NCBI GenBank assembly: GCA_030681895.1
Contig: JAUXRI010000304.1
Span: 1-64,000 of the forward strand
DNA length: 64,000 nucleotides
Direction: 5' to 3'
DNA from: Myxococcales bacterium
Lineage (GTDB): Bacteria; Myxococcota; Myxococcia; Myxococcales; Myxococcaceae
Of this stretch, positions 9,127 to 16,910 are shown piece by piece (position 1 is the stretch's first letter; each line of letters opens with the position of its first letter). A model generated the notes under the pieces. It was not told the DNA's origin, ran no database searches, and was given only the letters and a program-made list of their open reading frames with translations. The position numbers and the translations under genes are program-made.

Positions 9127-10275
9127 ATGACCGTGCTCCAGGAGCTGCTCGACCGCGGTGACCGCGAAGGCGCAACAGCAGCGGCCACCAGAACCCTCTC
9201 CAGCAAGCCGACCGACGGTGAGGCGCTCTCTGCGCTCGCCCGGCTGGCGCTCGAGAGCGGAGACGTCACCGCCGCCAAGACGCATCTGGCTCGCGTCGGC
9301 CCGCGCGACCGGCAGCTGTATGAGGTGCTGCTCGCCGAGGCGATGGTGCTGCAGCTCTCGGAGCAGACCGACGCCGCGCGCCTCGCCTTCGCCCAGCTCA
9401 CTGCGGTGCACGCCACGCGGCCCGAGGCCTTCTTCGCGCTCGGCCTCGCGCAGCTCGAGAAGCAGGACGCCGTCAACGCCGAGAAGGCGCTGGCGACCGC
9501 CGTACAGCTCCTGCCCGGCCACTTCCTCTACCGGTACCGTCACGCCGAGGCGCTCGCGCAGAACGGCCGCTTCGCCGACGCCGCGAAGGAGCTGACGAAG
9601 ACCATCGAGCTGCGGCCCGACTTCGTTCGCGCGTACCTCGCCTTCGCGCGCATGCTCGAAGCGAACGGCCAGGCCGCGCAGGGGCTCGAGATTCTGGCCG
9701 CGGGCCTGGGCTCGATGCCCGCCGACCGCCAGCTCCAGGCGGAGCAACTGCGCCTTCGACTGGCCAGCGGTGACACGGCCGCGCTCACCAACGCCGACCT
9801 CGGCGTCGCCGAAGAGCTGATGCGCGCCAACGCGCACGAGGCCGCCATCGAGGTGTGCACGCACCTCGAGGCGAGCGGCAAGGGCTCGGCGAAGGTGAGC
9901 CTGGTGAAGGCGCTCTCGTACGAGAACACCGCGCGCATCGACGAGGCCCTCGAGGCGTACTCGAAGGCAATGGCGCAGGACCCGAAGGACTGGTCGGCCG
10001 CCAACAACCGCGGGCTGCTGCTGCTCGAGGAGTACCAGGACGTGCCCGAGAAGCTGGCGGAGGCGAAGGCGACGCTGGAAGAAGCCGTGAAGCGCGCGGC
10101 CGGGAAGGTGGCCGACCCGCTGCTCAACCTCGCGCTGCTGCACGGCAGTCAGAAAGAGTACGCGCAGGGCATCGCGCTCGCGAAGCAGGTCGCCGCGCAT
10201 CCTCAGGCCGGAGCGCTCAAGGCGCAGGCCGAGAAGATGGTGGCATCGATGGAGAAGGCCGCGAAGTCGGCATGA
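9127..10275 (+). CDS. TPR-repeat protein
   Basis: A 382-residue helical protein made of tetratricopeptide-like repeats. Consensus residues recur in segments such as EAFFALGLAQLEKQDAVNAE, LYRYRHAEALAQNGRFADA, VRAYLAFARMLEANGQ and NNRGLLLLEEY. There is no signal peptide, so it probably acts in the cytoplasm as a protein-protein interaction scaffold. The start codon is the first ATG after the intergenic gap. The gene ends in an ATGA overlap with the DUF3592-like gene, so the two are co-translated. The partner is unknown. Confidence 0.88.
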   Translation: MTVLQELLDRGDREGATAAATRTLSSKPTDGEALSALARLALESGDVTAAKTHLARVGPRDRQLYEVLLAEAMVLQLSEQTDAARLAFAQLTAVHATRPEAFFALGLAQLEKQDAVNAEKALATAVQLLPGHFLYRYRHAEALAQNGRFADAAKELTKTIELRPDFVRAYLAFARMLEANGQAAQGLEILAAGLGSMPADRQLQAEQLRLRLASGDTAALTNADLGVAEELMRANAHEAAIEVCTHLEASGKGSAKVSLVKALSYENTARIDEALEAYSKAMAQDPKDWSAANNRGLLLLEEYQDVPEKLAEAKATLEEAVKRAAGKVADPLLNLALLHGSQKEYAQGIALAKQVAAHPQAGALKAQAEKMVASMEKAAKSA

Positions 10276-10751
10276 ACGCCATTCGTGCCGCCGTCGCCGT
10301 ACTGGCGACGCTGTTCACCGGCGGAGCGTTCGTCCTCTACGCAGTCGCGGCCAGGCAAGCGCTGCGAGACCGGCGAAGACGAGGCTTCACGCGCGTGAAG
10401 GCGCAGGTCACCAGCGTGGGCTGGGAAGCGAAGCCCGACGAGCTCGGCGTGTTGAAGGTGGTGTTCGACGTCGATGGGCGCTCCTCGACGGTGACCGACC
10501 TCGGTGAAGACGAGCGGCGCAACGCGGAGCGGGACGAGCTGCTTCAGGCGTTCGCGGTCGGCACCTCGCACGTCGCGCTCGTCGACCCGTCAGGTGCGAC
10601 GCCGCCGATGCTGGTGACGGGGCGGGTGCAGTCCTTCAAGGTTCCGCTCTTCATCGGCGTCATCTTTCAGGTGCTCTCGGCTGTGATGGGCGGGCTCGCG
10701 TGGTACCTCGGTCAGCCGGGAAACGCGCTCGAGAAGCTGCTCGGGAGCTGA
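10272..10751 (+). CDS. DUF3592-like membrane protein
   Basis: A 159-residue protein with an N-terminal membrane helix (residues ~4-26, AAVAVLATLFTGGAFVLYAV) and a C-terminal one (~126-148, PLFIGVIFQVLSAVMGGLAW). The region between is a small beta domain beginning with a charged RDRRRRGF patch and containing VKAQVTSVGW and VVFDVDGRSS. This layout, with a small beta domain between two helices, fits DUF3592. The ATG overlaps the stop of the TPR gene by 4 nt. Function unknown; it may anchor the TPR protein at the membrane. Confidence 0.78.
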   Translation: MNAIRAAVAVLATLFTGGAFVLYAVAARQALRDRRRRGFTRVKAQVTSVGWEAKPDELGVLKVVFDVDGRSSTVTDLGEDERRNAERDELLQAFAVGTSHVALVDPSGATPPMLVTGRVQSFKVPLFIGVIFQVLSAVMGGLAWYLGQPGNALEKLLGS

Positions 10752-10837
10752 GCCGCGACACCGGACGTGAAGACCGCAGCGAGGGTGAAGCGAGCGAGCG
10801 ACCCGCGCGAGCCAACGCACCCGGCCAACACTCGAAA

Positions 10838-10882
10838 CGAGTCTGAAAAGAACGACATTCCATGTGCTGCGTTTCAGACTCG
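10838..10882. repeat. perfect 11-bp inverted repeat
   Basis: CGAGTCTGAAA (10838-10848) is matched exactly by TTTCAGACTCG (10872-10882), separated by 23 bp. It lies in the 219-bp gap ahead of the M20 amidohydrolase, about 90 bp before that start. The spacer is AT-richer than its surroundings. It could be a two-half-site operator or a long stem-loop; no T-run follows, so a classical terminator is less likely. Nothing else is seen in this gap. Confidence 0.6.
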
Positions 10883-10970
10883 ATGAGCGCCCGCGCGCGC
10901 ACGGCCCGGAAACGCGTCGGCGCGACCACGCTGGACACGAGCCGAAGCGGCGCGGCACAAGCGGCGACCC

Positions 10971-12206
10971 ATGAGTCCTCTCCTCGGCCTCGCGCTCCTC
11001 GCCGCATCCCCTGCTCCCGACGCGCTGAAGAAGGCCATCGCCGAGGCACGGCCCATCTATCGCCAGCTCCACGCGGCGCCAGAGCTCTCGGCACGCGAGA
11101 CGAAGACCTCGGCGCTGCTGGCCGAGAAGATGAAGGCGCTCGGCTACACGGTGACGCCGAAGCTCGGGGGCGTGGGCTTCATCGCGGTGTTCTCCAACGG
11201 CGCGGGACCGACCGTGTTGCTCCGCACCGACCTCGACGCGCTGCCGGTGCAGGAAACGACGGGCGTGCCGTACGCGAGCAAGACGGCGGGCGTGATGCAC
11301 GCCTGCGGACATGACGTGCACATGGCGTCGTGGCTCGGTGCGGCCTCGGCCCTCATGCACCAGAAGGCGAGCTGGAAGGGCACGCTGGTGTTCCTCGCGC
11401 AGCCCGCCGAGGAGATCGGCACCGGCGCCAGCGCGATGCTGAAGGACGGCGTGCTCTCGAAGTTTTCGAAGCCGGTCGCGGCGCTCGCGCTCCACACGCA
11501 CGCGGCATTGCCGGCAGGTTCCGTCGGCCTCATCAGCGGACCTGCGCTCGCCAACGTCGACAACATCGACCTGACCTTCTTCGGCACCTCGGGCCACGGC
11601 GCGTACCCGCACCTCACCGTCGACCCGGTCGTCATCGCCGCACGCTTCGTCACCGCGGTGCAGACGCTCGTCGCTCGCGAGACGAGCCCGTTCGAGCCCG
11701 CCGTCGTGACGGTCGGCAGCATTCACGGCGGCACGAAGCACAACATCGTTCCAGGCGAGGTCCACCTGCAGCTCACCGCGCGCAGCTACACCGACGCGAC
11801 GAAGCAGGCGCTCCGAGACGGCATCACGAGGCTCGCGAAGGCCGAGGCGGAAGGTGGACGGTCTCCAAAGCCGCCGCGCATCGTCATCGAGACAGGCGCG
11901 GTGGCGATGGTGAACGACGACGCGGTGATGAACCGGCTTCGGCCCGCGTTGACCGCGGCGCTCGGCGCAGACGGCGTTCGCTCCGTGGAGCGCTCGATGG
12001 CTGGTGAAGACTTCGGAGCCTTCGGCGTCGCCGGCGGCTTCCCGTCGGCGCTGGTGTGGGTCGGCGCCGTCGAGCCCGCGACGTTCGCCGCGTCGAAAGG
12101 TGCCGGCCTGCCATCACTGCACTCGGCGCAGTTCGTTCCCGACGAGCGCGCCATCGACACCGGCATCACGGCGCTGACGACGAGCGCGCTCACGCTGCTC
12201 GAGTGA
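10971..12206 (+). CDS. M20 family amidohydrolase
   Basis: A 411-residue metal-dependent amidohydrolase of the M20D type (hippurate hydrolase / IAA-amino-acid hydrolase / N-acyl-amino-acid deacylase relatives). Hallmarks are TVLLRTDLDALPV, the metal ligands HACGHDVHMA, the catalytic AEEIGTGA and the late SMAGEDFGAF and PSLHSAQF motifs. A short hydrophobic N terminus (MSPLLGLALLAASPAP) may be a signal peptide, which would place the enzyme in the periplasm. The dimerisation domain (VDNIDLTFFGTSGHGA) is intact. Length is normal. It ends 6 bp from a convergent minus-strand gene. Substrate unknown. Confidence 0.93.
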   Translation: MSPLLGLALLAASPAPDALKKAIAEARPIYRQLHAAPELSARETKTSALLAEKMKALGYTVTPKLGGVGFIAVFSNGAGPTVLLRTDLDALPVQETTGVPYASKTAGVMHACGHDVHMASWLGAASALMHQKASWKGTLVFLAQPAEEIGTGASAMLKDGVLSKFSKPVAALALHTHAALPAGSVGLISGPALANVDNIDLTFFGTSGHGAYPHLTVDPVVIAARFVTAVQTLVARETSPFEPAVVTVGSIHGGTKHNIVPGEVHLQLTARSYTDATKQALRDGITRLAKAEAEGGRSPKPPRIVIETGAVAMVNDDAVMNRLRPALTAALGADGVRSVERSMAGEDFGAFGVAGGFPSALVWVGAVEPATFAASKGAGLPSLHSAQFVPDERAIDTGITALTTSALTLLE

Positions 12207-12212
12207 CGCGCG

Positions 12213-12875
12213 CTACTCGCCGTTGAGCGCCCACTCAATCGACACGAGCGCCTGCACGCCGAGCCCCGAGATGGTGCGGCTCAGCTCAGGTCCGCTGCTG
12301 CCGTCGGGAGCCACCATGGAATACGAGAGCTGCCGCGTGGTGCGCAGGCCTCTGAGCTCGACCATGAGCGTGAAGTGTTCGGCGAGCCGGTGCCGATAGG
12401 CGAGCCCGACGCGTTGCTCCGCGCCGCCGATGGTGAGGGTGACCTCGGCTGCGCCGCCGCCCCAGTCGTAGCGGAAGCGGCCCATGCCGAAGGAGCCCCA
12501 GTCCCAGAAGTAGCCGGCGCGCACCATGCCCCGGGCATTGCCCAGGTACAGCCACGTGCCCGCGAGGATCTCGAAGGGCGAGCCGCCGTCGAAGGTGTTC
12601 ACCGGGTCGTCGCTGGTCGACACCCCGCCGAGGCGCGGCTCCCAGGCGAGCGCGACGTGCACGTACTTCCCGAAGCCGGCGCCGAACTGCAGGCGAATCC
12701 ACGCGGCCCACGCGGTGCTGTAGACGTGCTGGTACGCGGCGTCGGAGTCACTGGCCGACACCAGGCCGCCCGCGCGGGCGCTGATGATGTCGTTGAGCGG
12801 CTTGAGCTCGTCTGCCTGCGCCGTCGTCGCCAACCCGAACACCAGCGCTGCCACCAGCAAGGCGCGCGCGTTCAT
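12213..12875 (-). CDS. probable outer-membrane beta-barrel protein
   Basis: A 220-residue protein with a clear Sec signal peptide (MNARALLVAALVFGLATTAQA). The mature part alternates hydrophobic and polar residues with many Trp/Tyr/Gly, for example WIRLQFGAGFGKYVHVALAW, MVRAGYFWDWGSFGMGRF and VGLAYRHRLAEHFTLMVEL, which fits a small outer-membrane beta-barrel. It is the last gene of a three-gene operon; its ATG overlaps the stop of the preceding lipoprotein gene by 4 nt. No specific family recognised. Confidence 0.82.
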   Translation of the reverse strand: MNARALLVAALVFGLATTAQADELKPLNDIISARAGGLVSASDSDAAYQHVYSTAWAAWIRLQFGAGFGKYVHVALAWEPRLGGVSTSDDPVNTFDGGSPFEILAGTWLYLGNARGMVRAGYFWDWGSFGMGRFRYDWGGGAAEVTLTIGGAEQRVGLAYRHRLAEHFTLMVELRGLRTTRQLSYSMVAPDGSSGPELSRTISGLGVQALVSIEWALNGE

Positions 12876-13846
12876 CGGCCCTCCACGAGCTTCGCGCCCT
12901 GGCCGCCGACGGCGTTGGGAAGCGCCACCAGAAAGGACGTCTCGTCGATGGCGTAGAAGAAGCTGATGCCGCCGCCGCTCGAGAGGCTGCCGGTGCTGAA
13001 CGGTGCGTGCCCAACGAAGACCAGCGCTGCGCCGGGGCCAGGCTCGAGCCAGACGCCTCCTCCTGACTTCGACTCGAACGCGGTGGAGAACGGCATCGCC
13101 AGGAACGCGACACGCGTCTCGTCGAGCGCACTGACGAAGCGCAGGTTGCGCCCCGCGGCATCAGGAGATTCGGCAGCCGTCACCAGCGCGCCTGCGAGCA
13201 CCCTGCTGCGGCCGGAGAACAGCTTGCCGTTGCGGAGCGTCATTCCGGCGGTGGACGGCAGGGTCGTCGGCTCCAGCGCCTGCCCGTTCCAGCGAGAGGT
13301 CACCGGCACGGAGTTGGCGAACACACCGTTGACGTAGAAGTCGTCGACGCCCTCCCCGACTCCGTCGCTGATGGACTGAAACGGGTGAGAGGCCAGCACG
13401 CGCCAGCGGTCACCGTCGCGCGCGTAGAGGTCGTGCGCGCCAGCGAAGCGCACGGTGTCTCCGGTCTGGATGAGCTGCAGACGCGGGTCGCCGTTGGGCG
13501 CAGCCACCTCGACGCTCGAATGGTCTGCTGCGAAGCGGAACAGCTTGAAGGTGTCGCTCGCGCCACGCGCGATGCACTGGGCCCACACCACGTCGCCGGT
13601 GTCGAAGGCCGTGTCCTCCAGCGCCCAACCCGCCTCGGGGCAGAGGTCGATGGCCTTCCACACGCCGGCCTTCGAGCGCACCAGCATCGGGTCGGTGCCC
13701 AGCAGCCACAGCTCATCAGGGGTGCGCCACAGCGCGCGTTGCAGGCCGCGCGCCTGCTGCTGCGAGTCAGGCAGGGTCTTCCAGTCGAGCTCGGGGAAAC
13801 AGCCGGTGCACCACGCGGCGAGGAGTGCGGCGATGACGACTCTCAT
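12872..13846 (-). CDS. lipoprotein, unknown function
   Basis: A 324-residue lipoprotein (signal MRVVIAALLAAWCTGC). The mature sequence has recurrent beta segments with W/F and Gly-Asp turns (DELWLLGTDPMLVRSKAGVW, VRFAGAHDLYARDGDRWRVL, GVWLEPGPGAALVFVGH), compatible with a beta-propeller-like fold. No enzyme motif is visible. It sits in the middle of an operon with 4-nt overlaps to both neighbours, so it probably works with the barrel-like protein and the upstream lipoprotein in the outer envelope. Confidence 0.8.
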   Translation of the reverse strand: MRVVIAALLAAWCTGCFPELDWKTLPDSQQQARGLQRALWRTPDELWLLGTDPMLVRSKAGVWKAIDLCPEAGWALEDTAFDTGDVVWAQCIARGASDTFKLFRFAADHSSVEVAAPNGDPRLQLIQTGDTVRFAGAHDLYARDGDRWRVLASHPFQSISDGVGEGVDDFYVNGVFANSVPVTSRWNGQALEPTTLPSTAGMTLRNGKLFSGRSRVLAGALVTAAESPDAAGRNLRFVSALDETRVAFLAMPFSTAFESKSGGGVWLEPGPGAALVFVGHAPFSTGSLSSGGGISFFYAIDETSFLVALPNAVGGQGAKLVEGR

Positions 13847-15087
13847 TGGAGCTTTCGGGCGAAGTCAGAGGAGCCGGTCTGGAACCCGAAGATCCCGAAC
13901 CAGAGGCGAGGCGTGACGGTGGGGGCTGGCGTCGCGGAGAGCGACACGACGGCGGCGTCGGTGACCAGCACGTCTCCATGGATGCGCAGGTGGAGCGTCG
14001 CGGGCACTCCCAGCGCGCGGAACGTCAGCGCGACGGGGTCGACGACCACCAACTGCCCGACGCCGGCGATGGTGGCCGTCACCAGCACCCGGCCATCGGC
14101 GAGCGGTTCGCCTTCGGGGTAGAGCCGGGTGGTGCCCAGCGCCGTGAGCAGTGGCGCGAGCTCGACGCTCACGTCACGAAACGTCGAGGTGGACGCGTCG
14201 TATTCGAGGAACTCGGTGTCATCTGAGAAGAGCGCCCTGGTGCCGCGCTGCCAGACGAAGTGGTGGTTGTTCGCGCGGGAAGAAGTGGCGCGCACGGCGC
14301 CGGTGAGCGCGTCGATGGCGCGGAGGCAGGACGCGGGGTTGGCCAGCTCCACGCAGGGCTGCTCGTCGTAGCCGACCAGGTGGTCGCCCACGCGAACGAG
14401 GTGACCGGTGGCCTCGAGGTGGGCTCGGCGCCACAGCACCCGGCCGTTCGTCACGGTGAGCGCGACCAGCTCTCCACCACCCAGCCGCGAGTACGACAGC
14501 CAGAGGGTGTCGTTCACCAACAGCAGGTCTTCGACGGTGATGGCTCCGAAGGCGAGGGGCTGCATCCACAGGCTGGTGCCGAGCGTGCGACTGAAGCACT
14601 GCACCTGGGTGCTGCCGTTGACGACGAGCAGGCAGAGCGCGGTGGCGTTGCCGACGGCTGAACCCGCCACGAAGGTTCCGGCGAGCGTGAGCCGCGCCTT
14701 CTCACGGCGGAGGAAGAGGTCGAACAGCGAGGCTGACGAGGCCCCCGGCGAGATGAGGAGCACGTCATCGCCCAGCACCAGCACAGGCTCACCAGCCGGC
14801 AGGGTGCCTGCGTTGGCGACGAGGTCGGCACCGGTGGGCAGCGGGCACTGCGCGAGCGTGTCGCGGTGCCGGGCGCCAGGGCCGCGTCGATCGCCACAGC
14901 CCATCGGGTGCGGCAGGACTTCCGGACCAGCATCGACGGGTCCACCGTCGGCGGTTGCGACGGCGCCGCGGCCCCACGGCTCGACCACCAGGGCGTTCGA
15001 CGACGAATCGTCCCAGGTGGACGTGAGCTGACACCCACAGAGTGTCGCCAACGCGAGCGCGCAGGCGACGAGAGGCCGGACGGACAT
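13843..15087 (-). CDS. beta-propeller-like lipoprotein
   Basis: A 414-residue lipoprotein (signal MSVRPLVACALALATLCGC), first gene of the operon 15087-12213. Repeated units such as EDLLLVNDTLWLSYSRLGGG, ATGHLVRVGDHLVGYDE and LFSDDTEFLEYDASTSTF look like PQQ/WD-type propeller blades. A GGAG ribosome-binding site lies 7 nt before the ATG. Its stop overlaps the next start (ATGA). The partner lipoprotein looks similarly beta-rich, and the pair may be distant paralogues. Specific function unknown. Confidence 0.8.
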   Translation of the reverse strand: MSVRPLVACALALATLCGCQLTSTWDDSSSNALVVEPWGRGAVATADGGPVDAGPEVLPHPMGCGDRRGPGARHRDTLAQCPLPTGADLVANAGTLPAGEPVLVLGDDVLLISPGASSASLFDLFLRREKARLTLAGTFVAGSAVGNATALCLLVVNGSTQVQCFSRTLGTSLWMQPLAFGAITVEDLLLVNDTLWLSYSRLGGGELVALTVTNGRVLWRRAHLEATGHLVRVGDHLVGYDEQPCVELANPASCLRAIDALTGAVRATSSRANNHHFVWQRGTRALFSDDTEFLEYDASTSTFRDVSVELAPLLTALGTTRLYPEGEPLADGRVLVTATIAGVGQLVVVDPVALTFRALGVPATLHLRIHGDVLVTDAAVVSLSATPAPTVTPRLWFGIFGFQTGSSDFARKLQ

Positions 15088-15235
15088 CAGGAACTCCAGA
15101 TGAAGAGAGAGACGGTTTCCAGTCGCCGCTGGCCCGCAGAAACAGCCCGGGCCAACCTCAGCGCCTCGAAACCGAAGTCGTCTTACACCAGATGGAGCGC
15201 GGAAGGGTGTCGGGCCACGAGCAGCGTCAAGGCGG

Positions 15236-15994
15236 TCACTTCAACGCCTCGAGTGCTGCGGTGGCCTGCGCGACCCACGCCGTTCCATCAGCATCGCCAC
15301 GCTGCGTCCCGAGCGCGATGGCGCGTTGGTACGCGGCCTTCGCGCCGTCGGTGTCACCTGTCGCGGCGAGGCACTCGGCGAGCGTCGCGTGGTTGAGGGG
15401 ATGGTTCGGTGCCCGTGACACGGCCTTCTGCGCTTCGACGAGCGCGTCGTCGGGGTTCCCCGGCCCGGTTGGCCACCCGGGCGCACGAACGAGCAGCAGC
15501 GCCAGCACTCGTGCAGGCGCGGCGTCGTCGAGCGTCGGCGCTGCGGCATCGGCCTTCTTCAGCAGCGTGATGATGCGCGGGAGCTCGCCGAGCGCGGTGA
15601 GCACGTGCTCCCGTGCGGACACGCCGAGCGCCACGGCCTGCCAGTAGTCGCACGGCGCGCTGCCTGGCGCCCGTTGCTGGCATTGCGTTGCCGCCGCGAC
15701 TGCTTCATCGGCGTGGGCGGTGCGCTCGTTCTTCGGGCCAGACTCGACGAGCCAGGCGGCGACGCGAATCACTCCGACTGGCCCTTCGGTTCGCGCGGCA
15801 TCGGCGACAGCGGCGACTTGAAAGAGGTGCAGCGATTCCTTCACTGCTGCCACTTCAGGCCGTCGCGCGAACGCCGTCTCCGCATCCCGCAGCGCCTCGT
15901 CGGCCGACGTTCCCGGAGCAACCACCACTGCAGGAACCCGTGGCGGTGGACACCCCGTGAGCGCGAGCACCAGCGCGACGGGCCACCACCTCAC
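15236..15994 (-). CDS. TPR-containing lipoprotein
   Basis: A 252-residue lipoprotein starting at a GTG that overlaps the stop of the PhnD-like gene (GTGA). The signal is short (MRWWPVALVLALTGC). The mature protein is Ala-rich and helical, with TPR-like units near the C terminus (NHPLNHATLAECLAATGDTD, AKAAYQRAIALGTQRGDADG). The reading frame continues far upstream, but that part is antisense-type sequence and lacks protein character, so the GTG start is preferred. It is probably an envelope scaffold working with the co-transcribed binding protein. Confidence 0.8.
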   Translation of the reverse strand: MRWWPVALVLALTGCPPPRVPAVVVAPGTSADEALRDAETAFARRPEVAAVKESLHLFQVAAVADAARTEGPVGVIRVAAWLVESGPKNERTAHADEAVAAATQCQQRAPGSAPCDYWQAVALGVSAREHVLTALGELPRIITLLKKADAAAPTLDDAAPARVLALLLVRAPGWPTGPGNPDDALVEAQKAVSRAPNHPLNHATLAECLAATGDTDGAKAAYQRAIALGTQRGDADGTAWVAQATAALEALK

Positions 15995-16863
15995 TTCGTG
16001 GCGCTCCCGTAGGCCTTCTTCGCAGCGGCGAGCGCTGCCTCTTCGAGCGGCGCGAACCCGGTGAGCCGCACGCCCTCGAGCGCCGTCTTTCCCCGCTCCG
16101 CACCGGCCAGCTTCCCGAACGCGACCGACGCTGCTTTCCAGTCCGCCGCGCTCAGCCGCTCTCCCAGCGTCGCGACGACGGCGACCGGCACCTTCGCGCC
16201 CACGTGCACCACCTCGAGGTCCGCCGCGAACGGCAGCGTGGGCAACGACTTCGCCTGCTCCGCGTCGAGCAACACCGCCAGCTTCTCTTTCCCGCTCGCC
16301 GCCTTGCGCAGCGCCGACAACACCTGCCCACCGCTCGTCACCTTCACCGTCGCCGGCAACGGCCCGAAGCCGCTCAGGCCCACCTTCGTCACGAAGTCGG
16401 GCGCGTACCCTGCCGTCGAGAACACCGAATACCCATCGAGGTCGGCGGCCTTCTTCACGGCCCCTTTCTTCGCCACGAGCGTCCACGCCTGCGTGCCTTC
16501 GAGGCCCTGCTGCACGATGGCGAGGCGCGCGGTCAGCTTGAGCTCGGCTTCGTGCGCGAGGAAGAACGGCAGCGGGACGAGCGCGAACACGACGTCGGGC
16601 TCGGCGAAGCGGGCGAGGCCGGCCTTCTCGCTGGGAAAGTACGTGGCGGTGAGCCCGTCCTTCGGCCAGCCCGAGAGTTCGCCAATCACCGAGGCCATCT
16701 CGTCCATGCGTGACTGGGCCTCCTGCGTGGTGCCCGGGTAGCCGGGCGCACAGAAGACGAGGGCGCGGGGGCCGGCCGGCGCGGGTGGCGGAGCGGCCTT
16801 CGGAGGCGCCGCGGCGCTGAGGACGGGGAGCAGGACGAGGAGGGAGAAGAGCAGAGACCGCAT
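15991..16863 (-). CDS. PhnD-like periplasmic substrate-binding protein
   Basis: A 290-residue exported protein (signal MRSLLFSLLVLLPVLSAAA), starting at the ATG at 16863. The layout matches the PhnD/phosphonate-binding-like periplasmic superfamily: an N-terminal strand (ALVFCAPGYPG), then YFPSEKAGLARFAEPDVVFA, a hinge segment LDGYSVFSTAGYAPDFV and a second lobe. No ABC transporter permease or ATPase is adjacent. The only partner is the coupled TPR lipoprotein, so it may be a sensor or orphan binding protein rather than part of an importer. It is divergent from the RND exporter. Confidence 0.75.
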   Translation of the reverse strand: MRSLLFSLLVLLPVLSAAAPPKAAPPPAPAGPRALVFCAPGYPGTTQEAQSRMDEMASVIGELSGWPKDGLTATYFPSEKAGLARFAEPDVVFALVPLPFFLAHEAELKLTARLAIVQQGLEGTQAWTLVAKKGAVKKAADLDGYSVFSTAGYAPDFVTKVGLSGFGPLPATVKVTSGGQVLSALRKAASGKEKLAVLLDAEQAKSLPTLPFAADLEVVHVGAKVPVAVVATLGERLSAADWKAASVAFGKLAGAERGKTALEGVRLTGFAPLEEAALAAAKKAYGSATK

Positions 16864-16870
16864 GCGTCGC

Positions 16871-16876
16871 AATGTA
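16871..16876 (-). promoter_or_regulatory. candidate -10 element (TACATT)
   Basis: TACATT on the minus strand lies 7 nt before the ATG of the PhnD-like gene at 16863, implying a transcript that starts at or near the start codon. It sits in the 47-bp divergent gap shared with the RND exporter, whose own upstream TAAGCC is a weaker match. Confidence 0.35.
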
Positions 16877-16910
16877 CGCCTGCGCGCCACGGGAGTAAGC
16901 CCATCGCGAC

